The position numbers and the translations under genes were made by a program. From the NCBI GenBank assembly GCA_937965795.1, contig CALCMD010000058.1, positions 1-14,354 on the forward strand: a stretch of DNA of 14,354 nt. The letters run 5' to 3'. How positions within the stretch are numbered: the stretch's first letter is position 1; every line of letters starts with the position of its first letter. This DNA comes from an uncultured Lachnospiraceae bacterium (GTDB lineage: Bacteria > Bacillota > Clostridia > Lachnospirales > Lachnospiraceae). This document shows positions 6,601 to 12,070 of this stretch, one piece after another. The notes under the pieces are model-generated. The model was not told where the DNA came from and ran no database searches. It was given only the letters and a program-made list of their open reading frames with translations.

Positions 6601-8368
6601 AGTAGAGGGGGCTGATATCGTCATCGGGAATGAGGACTTTGTCGGCGTCGTGAATGCAAAGGTTCAGGATAAAGCGCTTGGATATGATGTAGTGGCAGAA
6701 CAGTTCGGAGAGGATCCGGCAGTACCTGGCGGAGAGCAGAACTGGGCGGCAGGAAAAGACGTTACCGCAAAATGGACTTCGGATAACAGCAGTGCGGAAA
6801 AAGGCGGCGACCGTCCGATGAGCATGGCCGTCGACCGTACGAAGGATACGAGCAATTATGGTGAATTCGGCGCTGATGGCAATTCGGCTTCCTCTTATAT
6901 GGAAGTAGATTTGGGAGAAGTAAAAGAAGTATCAAAGGTTAACCTGTACCGTTACTGGGCTGATGGCAGAACCTATGCGGGAACGGTAATCGCATTGTCC
7001 GAGACGGCTGATTTTGCGAATAAGACCATCGTTTACAACTCAGATGCGGCAAACTTCCACGGACTTGGCGCAGGAACAGATGCGACTTATGCAGAGACAG
7101 CGAATGGAAAGAGCATTGTTCTGGATCAGGCTGTAAATGCGAGATATGTACGTGTATATATGCACGGCAAGAGCGATGGAAGCGGAACGACAAACCATGT
7201 GGTAGAGCTTGAGGTCATTGGAACACAGTCTGTCGGAGAAGCCAGTTATGCGTCTGTTGATGCGGCAATTACAGTCGCAAACGGTTTAAACAAAGCGGAC
7301 TATAAAGATTTCTCTGCGGTTGATGCAGCCGTTGCGGCGGTTGTAAGAGGAAAAGATGCAGCGCACCAGGCAGAAGTCAATGCGATGGCGGCAGCTATTT
7401 TCCGTGCGGTATCCACACTTGAGAAAACTACTGCGAAGAAGCTGGAAGATGCGCTGAAAAAGGCGCAGGCAGAAAATCTGGACGGCTATACGGAGGCAAG
7501 TATCGCAGCGTACAGAAAGATTCTTGCGGATGCGGAAAAGGTTCTGAGGGATTCGGCAGCGACAGAAGCGGCGAAGGCACAGGCTCTTGCAAAGGTAAGC
7601 GCTGCGAAAAATGTACTGGTAGTCAAGGGGGAAGAACCAAAGGATACAGCGGCGGCAAAGAAAGCGCTTGAAGGACTTCTTGGGCAGGCGGCGGCTTATC
7701 AGGATGCTTCGAAATATACAAAAGAAAGCTGGGCGGCGTTCCAGAAAGCCCTGGCAGACGCAAAGCAGGTACAGGGAAATGCTGTAAGTACAAAAGCACA
7801 GTTGGAGGCAGCGGGGAATGCCTTAAAGGCAGCAATCCAGGCGCTGAAACCAGCAGAACCACCAGTGGAGCAAGGAAAGGTTTACGAGAAAGGCGGCTAC
7901 TGCTATAAAGTAACCAGTCTTTCAAAACAGACGGTGGAAGTGACCGGAATCAAAAATCCGAAACTTACGAAGGTTACGATTTATAATGCGGTAAATCTCG
8001 GAGGAAAAGATTATAAGGTGACGTCTGTCAAAGCGTCTGCATTTAAGAAAAATAAAAAGGTGACAAGCGTTCAGATCGGAAAGAATGTGGCGAAGATTGG
8101 CGACAGTGCATTTGAAGGATGTACAAAGCTGAAAAAAGTTACAATTAAGAGTACGAATCTTACGCAGATTGGAAAAAAGGCGTTTGCAGGCTGTGCGAAG
8201 CTGAAAAATATCACGATTAAGAGTGCGAAGCTGAAGAAAGTAGGAAAGAATGCTTTCAAAGATATTTACAAGAAGGCAGTGATTAAAGTTCCTGCTGCGA
8301 AGTATAAGAAATACAAAAAACTTCTGGCAAAGAAAGGCCAGAAAAAGACAGTCACAATCAAAAAATAA
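3656..8368 (+). CDS. large secreted multidomain glycoside hydrolase, GH36/clan GH-D-like, with FIVAR and BspA-type LRR modules
   Basis: A 1570-residue exported protein. The start is ATG 3656 (AAGGAGA at 3642-3648, 7 nt spacing); it begins MKRKTWQKGLAAFLAVACLP, a signal peptide with cleavage expected after the VRA/RAA segment (about 32-33). Residues about 34-330 look like the N-terminal beta-sandwich seen before GH36-type barrels. The barrel carries D353-D354-G-W (DDGW) and YWKWDGF with Asp467 at the position of the clan GH-D KWD nucleophile; WISLTCYVNPSPWYLQW (529-545) and CTHDQND (Asp556/Asp559) may supply the acid/base. Then: a Big_5/SbsA Ig-like domain (777-869), a LamG-like beta-sandwich (870-1020), an F5/8 discoidin CBM32-like module (1029-1189), two or three FIVAR-like helical repeats (1198-1397), and BspA-type leucine-rich repeats with a very Lys-rich end (1408-1570). 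There is no LPXTG motif. The likely substrate is an alpha-linked Gal or GalNAc glycan, perhaps host mucin or blood-group type; this is inference. It is monocistronic between its own promoter and terminator. Confidence 0.85.
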   Translation: MKRKTWQKGLAAFLAVACLPLGSLSVPSEVRAADPAEVSVVAQGNSVTIGNDYISREFSVSGGKLSTVNITNKRTDGGDTVFVPAAGSEEFKIRMTKSGNATAPEDREFAASALTLQEDPVVEDTTATINDVEKSGQKVTFHFAPYTFQGIEYTISEVIVMYDGDHFMRKYMEISVPDNQKENAVIDYIDLESMNVNNGDATWTIPTDAGGIVQMGQFKANLGQPIYIQGMFFGCEFPVADNQIAGGTGYSRYYTGKSFDRLEQDNRLTQDGKYVTWQTVAGAARSTENAVIQADFFEYIKSIATPSEFRIQYNSWFDNMMRIDDENILESFIEIDRELNQAEVRPLDSYVVDDGWVNYNDTGVVDAVRAGTTLNQSGFWEFNSKFPQGLTPSSTLVHNFGSNFGVWVGPRGGYNFYGSLANILVKSGKGSKAGGSIDVADRTYVRNFTDMATKWMKEYGVNYWKWDGFADNAQYGAFPANDGVPGYANRHMTGGYQNMYHVTDLWEAWIDLMEEVRQCEKENNIKNLWISLTCYVNPSPWYLQWANSVWIQCTHDQNDAGSSSSKMDRQMTYRDAAYYDFLKNHEFQFPLSNIYNHDPVYGKEGTGMNKNTATDEQFKNYLYMLATRGTAFWELYFSDSIMTDGKYEVAGEFLAWAEENYHMLKNSKMFGESPNTGTVLGGSSNGTQNAYGYSCFDGTDGIMSFRNSATTEKSVTINFDRTLGVPENAGTLKYHIEHSHNLTPGTPATGELVYGQSYTFTLQPDEVRILRVSEDGDTTAPEIARAYSDGANGITVKFDEKVNAGTFQVNGNAVTSAEAGADGLTFHLTAAAGTLTDNSVVTVTAEGVHDLAGNALEENTASFVYHKDNLVADSTGLVTESTVIKEAQDALNGKNGFTVSAEVYTISTGTVLAQGDAYALGIAEDGTAYFILNGVTAVSKTQVNDGAGHTITGVKENNGIMKIYIDGQLEGSGYRAENRYYEVEGADIVIGNEDFVGVVNAKVQDKALGYDVVAEQFGEDPAVPGGEQNWAAGKDVTAKWTSDNSSAEKGGDRPMSMAVDRTKDTSNYGEFGADGNSASSYMEVDLGEVKEVSKVNLYRYWADGRTYAGTVIALSETADFANKTIVYNSDAANFHGLGAGTDATYAETANGKSIVLDQAVNARYVRVYMHGKSDGSGTTNHVVELEVIGTQSVGEASYASVDAAITVANGLNKADYKDFSAVDAAVAAVVRGKDAAHQAEVNAMAAAIFRAVSTLEKTTAKKLEDALKKAQAENLDGYTEASIAAYRKILADAEKVLRDSAATEAAKAQALAKVSAAKNVLVVKGEEPKDTAAAKKALEGLLGQAAAYQDASKYTKESWAAFQKALADAKQVQGNAVSTKAQLEAAGNALKAAIQALKPAEPPVEQGKVYEKGGYCYKVTSLSKQTVEVTGIKNPKLTKVTIYNAVNLGGKDYKVTSVKASAFKKNKKVTSVQIGKNVAKIGDSAFEGCTKLKKVTIKSTNLTQIGKKAFAGCAKLKNITIKSAKLKKVGKNAFKDIYKKAVIKVPAAKYKKYKKLLAKKGQKKTVTIKK
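8064..8260 (+). repeat. BspA-type leucine-rich repeat units at the C-terminus of the secreted enzyme
   Basis: Three successive units of about 23-24 residues share the pattern V(T/N)(S/I/K)xxIxxxxxxIGxxAFxGCxKL: SVQIGKNVAKIGDSAFEGC, KVTIKSTNLTQIGKKAFAGC, NITIKSAKLKKVGKNAF. These match LRR_5/BspA-like surface repeats. DNA similarity between the last two units is visible but imperfect. Confidence 0.7.
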
Positions 8369-8381
8369 AGCTTACGGGAAG

Positions 8382-8413
8382 AGTTCCGGGATAAAAATCC
8401 CGGAGCTTTTTTT
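8382..8413 (+). terminator. strong intrinsic terminator after the secreted enzyme gene
   Basis: AGTTCCGGGAT (8382-8392), loop AAAA, ATCCCGGAGCT (8397-8407): an 11-bp stem with one G-U pair, running into seven Ts (8407-8413). It lies 13 nt after the stop codon. Confidence 0.9.
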
Positions 8414-8427
8414 CATTTTACAAGAAT

Positions 8428-8457
8428 TTTACGAAAATCGGTAATGGATTTTATCTT
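8428..8457 (+). promoter_or_regulatory. weak candidate promoter for the Na/Pi transporter gene
   Basis: TTTACG (8428-8433) and TATCTT (8452-8457) at 18 nt spacing each match the consensus at four positions. An alternative -10, CATAAT (8465-8470), has no good -35. The gene must have a promoter in 8414-8500 because a strong terminator precedes it, but the exact site is uncertain. Confidence 0.25.
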
Positions 8458-8518
8458 AGAAAGGCATAATGATATTGAGGTCAAAAGACGCCATAGATAA
8501 AAAGGAGGGATAGAGCGT

Positions 8519-10267
8519 ATGGACATTTTTGACGTATTGACCCTGACAGGCGGTTTATGTTTGTTTTTGTTTGGTATGAATGTGATGGGCGAAGCTCTGG
8601 AGCGCAGGGCGGGGGACAGGCTGCGCAGTCTGATCGGAAAAATGACGACAAAAAAGATGGCGGGGCTTTTGACGGGGCTGGGTGTGACTGCCGTAATACA
8701 AAGCTCATCCGCTACCACAGTTATGGTGGTAGGTTTTGTAAATTCCGGCCTGATGAGCTTAAAACAGGCCATTAATGTGATTATGGGGGCGAACATAGGA
8801 ACGACGGTAACGGCATGGATTTTGAGCCTTGCGGGAATTGACAGTGGAAATCTGTTTGTTCAGTTTTTAAAGCCGTCGTCTTTTACGCCGGTTCTGGCGC
8901 TGATCGGTATTGTATACTACATGTTTTATAAGGATACAAAGAAAAAGGATACTGGAATGATTCTGCTTGGCTTTGCCACGCTGATGTTCGGGATGGAGAC
9001 CATGTCAGGAGCCGTTGCAGGGCTTAGGGACGTACCGGAGTTTCAGAGGCTTTTTATCCTCTTTAAAAATCCGGTTCTCGGTGTGCTGGCGGGGGCTGTT
9101 CTCACGGCAATCATCCAGTCAAGCTCTGCATCGGTGGGAATCGTGCAGGCGCTCGCCGTAACGGGACAGGTTTCTTATGGAGCTGTGATTCCGATTATCA
9201 TGGGACAGAATATCGGTACGTGTATTACGGCCATGCTCTCTTCGGTGGGGGCAAATAAGAATGCCAAAAGGGCGGCAATGGTACATTTGTCCTTTAATGT
9301 CATCGGGACGGCCGTATGGCTTACGGTTTTCTGCATCGTAAAAGCGGTGTTTGCTCCGGTTCTGCTGGACGCCCCGGCGTCGCTCTTTGGAATCGCGGCG
9401 GCACATTCGGTATTTAATCTTTTTTGCACCCTGTTGATTCTTCCAGCGTCGGGCGGGCTGGAGAAACTGGTGACGTATCTGGTACCTGACGCCAAACATC
9501 CAGAGGAATATACAGAGCTGGATGAACGTCTGCTGGCAGCTCCGTCTGTTGCGCTGAAACGCTGCCGTGAGGTTACGGAAGAAATGGCGGACGGTTCGGT
9601 GGGGGCGCTAAAGGACGGGCTTGCCGTCCTGCGTGAATATACGCCGGAGCTGGCGGAAAAAATTTACAGGGCGGAAGAGCATAGCGACCATTATGAAGAC
9701 ATTTTAGGGAAATACCTTGTAAAACTGAGCACCCTGCCGATCAGCGGGGCAGACAGTGTGGAGGCGGCCAGGCTCCTGAAAGTGATCGGTGATTTTGAAA
9801 GGATTTCTGATCATGCGGTAAACCTTGTGGAGTCAGCCAGCGAACTGCGGGACAAGGATTTAAAACTGTCAAAGGACGCCCAAAAGGAACTGGAGGTTCT
9901 GTCCGCAGCAGTTAATGAAATTCTGGATCTTTCCAGAGACGCGTTTTTGAAAAATGATTTCAGCGCCGCAGGCATGGTGGAACCACTGGAAAAGGTCATT
10001 GACGATTTGAAAGAAAAAATACGCACCCGGCATATCCTGCGGCTTCAGAAAGGAATATGCAGCATTGAAGCTGGCTTTGTGTGGTCCGATCTGCTCACAA
10101 ATCTTGGGAGAACCTCGGCGCACTGTGCAAATGTGGCGGGCTGCATCCTGGACATCTCTCCGGAAAGCCGGAGCCTGTACGGGGGCGCGCATGAGGAGAG
10201 GGAGGATCATGAGGCGTTCAGAAGCAAGTATAAAGGATTTGCAAGAAAGTACATGCTGGAAGAATAG
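8519..10267 (+). CDS. Na+/phosphate cotransporter family protein with C-terminal PhoU-like domain
   Basis: A 582-residue membrane protein. Residues 1-320 contain two inverted PF02690-type repeats with hydrophobic segments, each bearing the family signature: QSSSATT (61-67) with GANIGTT (90-96), and QSSSASV (200-206) with GQNIGTC (229-235). The QSSS motifs line the Na+/phosphate site in SLC34/NptA relatives. Residues about 340-570 form a charged helical PhoU-like region, including FERISDHAVNLVESA (424-438). The full length matches the bacterial NptA-PhoU fusion class. Start ATG 8519 is supported by AAAGGAGGG at 8501-8509 with 9 nt spacing. It takes up, or possibly balances, inorganic phosphate at the inner membrane. 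It stands alone between two terminators and is convergent with proA. Confidence 0.93.
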   Translation: MDIFDVLTLTGGLCLFLFGMNVMGEALERRAGDRLRSLIGKMTTKKMAGLLTGLGVTAVIQSSSATTVMVVGFVNSGLMSLKQAINVIMGANIGTTVTAWILSLAGIDSGNLFVQFLKPSSFTPVLALIGIVYYMFYKDTKKKDTGMILLGFATLMFGMETMSGAVAGLRDVPEFQRLFILFKNPVLGVLAGAVLTAIIQSSSASVGIVQALAVTGQVSYGAVIPIIMGQNIGTCITAMLSSVGANKNAKRAAMVHLSFNVIGTAVWLTVFCIVKAVFAPVLLDAPASLFGIAAAHSVFNLFCTLLILPASGGLEKLVTYLVPDAKHPEEYTELDERLLAAPSVALKRCREVTEEMADGSVGALKDGLAVLREYTPELAEKIYRAEEHSDHYEDILGKYLVKLSTLPISGADSVEAARLLKVIGDFERISDHAVNLVESASELRDKDLKLSKDAQKELEVLSAAVNEILDLSRDAFLKNDFSAAGMVEPLEKVIDDLKEKIRTRHILRLQKGICSIEAGFVWSDLLTNLGRTSAHCANVAGCILDISPESRSLYGGAHEEREDHEAFRSKYKGFARKYMLEE

Positions 10268-10338
10268 AAAGACAGACGTAATTATTCAGAACAGGTCGAA
10301 GCGCTTGCTGCTGAGACCGTGAAAACATGATTCAAGAG

Positions 10339-10382
10339 TGCAAAAATCCCATCGTCGAAGACGATTTTCATGGATTTTTGCA
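10339..10382. repeat. long imperfect palindrome between convergent genes
   Basis: TGCAAAAATCC (10339-10349) is the exact reverse complement of GGATTTTTGCA (10372-10382). Inside, AT/AT pairs continue after one bulged C, then CGTC-GAA-GACG forms a second short stem. There is no U-tract after it, so it is not a plain terminator. It may be a REP/MITE-like extragenic palindrome, but only one copy is visible in this window. Confidence 0.55.
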
Positions 10383-10433
10383 TCGTGACTGTGAAGATAC
10401 TGAACAGTTACAGACAGACGTCAGAGAACAGAT

Positions 10434-10484
10434 GGCAGCCCTGTAAAAAGCGTTTTTCGCACAGGGCTGCCTGATTTTTAGTTT
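10434..10484 (+). terminator. terminator of the Na/Pi transporter gene, between convergent genes
   Basis: GGCAGCCCTGT (10434-10444) pairs perfectly with ACAGGGCTGCC (10461-10471); the loop itself contains an AAAAA-GCG-TTTTT mini-stem. TGATTTTTAG follows, giving a T-tract on the plus strand that runs into the proA stop codon. On the minus strand the same stem lies just after proA but lacks a good U-tract, so it serves best in the forward direction and may act weakly both ways. Confidence 0.82.
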
Positions 10485-11764
10485 TTGTTCAGATCTTTAA
10501 AGTGAAACTGTTTCTTACCGGAGGCATAATCGCCTACGATCTGCCCGTTTCCAAACAACTGATATTTATAGGTTACCAGACCCTCCAGACCTACGGGGCC
10601 TCTGGCGTGTATCTTCCCGGTGCTGATGCCGACCTCGGCGCCGAAGCCATAGCGGAATCCGTCTGCAAAGCGGGTAGAGCAGTTCTGGTAGACCCCGGCG
10701 GAATCCACGAGCTGCATGAATTTCAGGGCATGTTCTTTGTTTTCTGTGATAATGCAGTCGGTGTGATGGGAGCCGAAATGATTGATGTGAGCCACGGCTT
10801 CCTCCAGGCTGTCCACCAGTTTGACAGAAAGCGTCAGAGCCAGATATTCCGTGTCAAAGTCCTCATCCCCCATGATTTCACAGGAGAGAAGGGACGCCGC
10901 TTCTTCTGTTCCCCGGAGCTTCACACCGGCTCTTTCCAGAGCCTTTTTGGCGGCCGGGAGGAAACCGGCGGCAATCTTCCGGTTTACGAGAAGCGTCTCG
11001 ACCGCATTGCAGGCGGCGGTATACTGTGTCTTGGCGTCCACGAGAATCGGAAGCGCCTTTTCCATATCGTAAAATTCATCGACATAGATGTGACAGACGC
11101 CGTCTGCATGGCCCATCACGGGGATTTTTGTGTTATTCATAATATACTGCACGAACTGGTTCGAACCTCTGGGAATCAGGAGATCTACGCAGTCATGGCA
11201 GGAGAGCAGTTCGTCGATTTCATTGTGCAGCTCTGCCTGAAGCATACAGCCCTTCGGAAGGCCGCACGACGTAACAGCATCATAAATGAGGCGGAAAAGC
11301 ACCCTGTTTGTGCGTGCCGTTTCTTTTCCGCCTTTTAAGACAGCACAGTTTCCGCTTTTGATACAAAGGGAGGAAATCTGTACCAGTGCGTCCGGTCTGG
11401 CCTCGAAGATGATACCGATCACGCCGATGGGACAGGTCGTGCGGTAAAGGGTCAACCCTTCGTCAAGCTCTCTGGCGAGCTGAATCTGAGAGAGCGGGTC
11501 GGGAAGGTTTTTCAGTTCTTCGATACCGGCAAGAACGTCTGCCAGCTTATGTTCGTCAAATTTCAGCCGCTTCATGACAGCGGGAGCAATGCCTGCCTGT
11601 GCGGCAGCCTCCATATCTTCACGGTTTGCCGAAAAGATTTCTTCTTTCTGCGCAGATAAAGCCGCCGCCACAGCCGCCAGCGCCTGATTTCGCGTTTCCG
11701 GAGACAGCGCCGCCATCGCAGGGCTGTCCTTTTTCATTTTCTTTACTTCGGTTCTAATATCCAT
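10478..11764 (-). CDS. proA: gamma-glutamyl phosphate reductase (proline biosynthesis)
   Basis: A 428-residue cytoplasmic enzyme of the aldehyde dehydrogenase superfamily that reduces gamma-glutamyl phosphate with NADPH to glutamate-5-semialdehyde, the second step from glutamate to proline. Family signatures: CPIGVIGIIFEARPDA (111-126), CAVLKGGKE (140-148), LLIPRGSNQFV (195-205), the catalytic cysteine Cys252 in YTAACNAVETLLV (248-260), and the C-terminal FGAEVGISTGKIHARGPVGL. Length is close to the usual 415-430. Start ATG (11762-11764 on the minus strand) is preceded by GAAAGGAG (complement of about 11770-11777). Its usual partner proB is not on either side: downstream is a terminator and a convergent gene, upstream a divergent protease. 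The gene therefore appears monocistronic, with proB presumably elsewhere or just not adjacent. Confidence 0.96.
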   Translation of the reverse strand: MDIRTEVKKMKKDSPAMAALSPETRNQALAAVAAALSAQKEEIFSANREDMEAAAQAGIAPAVMKRLKFDEHKLADVLAGIEELKNLPDPLSQIQLARELDEGLTLYRTTCPIGVIGIIFEARPDALVQISSLCIKSGNCAVLKGGKETARTNRVLFRLIYDAVTSCGLPKGCMLQAELHNEIDELLSCHDCVDLLIPRGSNQFVQYIMNNTKIPVMGHADGVCHIYVDEFYDMEKALPILVDAKTQYTAACNAVETLLVNRKIAAGFLPAAKKALERAGVKLRGTEEAASLLSCEIMGDEDFDTEYLALTLSVKLVDSLEEAVAHINHFGSHHTDCIITENKEHALKFMQLVDSAGVYQNCSTRFADGFRYGFGAEVGISTGKIHARGPVGLEGLVTYKYQLFGNGQIVGDYASGKKQFHFKDLNKN

Positions 11765-11842
11765 AAGTGCTCCTTTCTATTGTGCGAGCGTTTTTACAAG
11801 TGCGTCGATTTTGATTTTTATATCTATTGTTCCCTGGTTCAT

Positions 11843-11871
11843 ATTATAGAAGAGATGCGGAAAATGTGCAA
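11843..11871 (-). promoter_or_regulatory. proA promoter
   Basis: On the minus strand TTGCAC (complement of 11866-11871), a 17-nt spacer, and a perfect TATAAT (complement of ATTATA 11843-11848). Transcription would begin near 11836, giving a leader of about 70 nt before proA. Confidence 0.55.
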
Positions 11872-11879
11872 TCGGTATT

Positions 11880-11894
11880 CGGAAATAGTTTCCG
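11880..11894. repeat. small inverted repeat, possible operator
   Basis: CGGAAA (11880-11885), TAG, TTTCCG (11889-11894): a perfect 6-bp dyad just upstream of the proA -35 box. Its position would suit a regulator-binding site, but it could be chance. Confidence 0.3.
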
Positions 11895-11999
11895 GGGCAG
11901 TTTCCAGCGGGAGTTGAAAAGAAGAAAAAGGAAATGACATCATAAACGGTAGTATTAACAACATATCGGAAAAATAAAAATATTATTTTTTATTTCCAG

Positions 12000-12028
12000 T
12001 AGAAAAATTTTACAAATAGTAGTATCAT
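12000..12028 (+). promoter_or_regulatory. candidate promoter for the secreted protease
   Basis: TAGAAA (12000-12005) and TATCAT (12023-12028), four and five matches to consensus, with 17 nt between. Transcription would start near 12034, about 37 nt before the start codon. Confidence 0.45.
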
Positions 12029-12070
12029 AAAATATGAAACAAAAAAACTATTTTGTATGGGAGGGATTTC

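Larger units (their letters stand above)
11765..12070. other. divergent intergenic region between proA and the protease gene
   Basis: This 306-nt gap contains the proA promoter (minus strand, 11843-11871), a small perfect inverted repeat (11880-11894) and an A/T-rich stretch (about 11930-12030) with the protease promoter. I see no small gene and no recognisable riboswitch or T-box in it. Confidence 0.7.

Noticed and set aside
10502..11338. 278-codon plus-strand frame opposite proA
   Set aside because: It is antisense to a clear proA, has no ribosome binding site and its protein is composition-driven with no family pattern.
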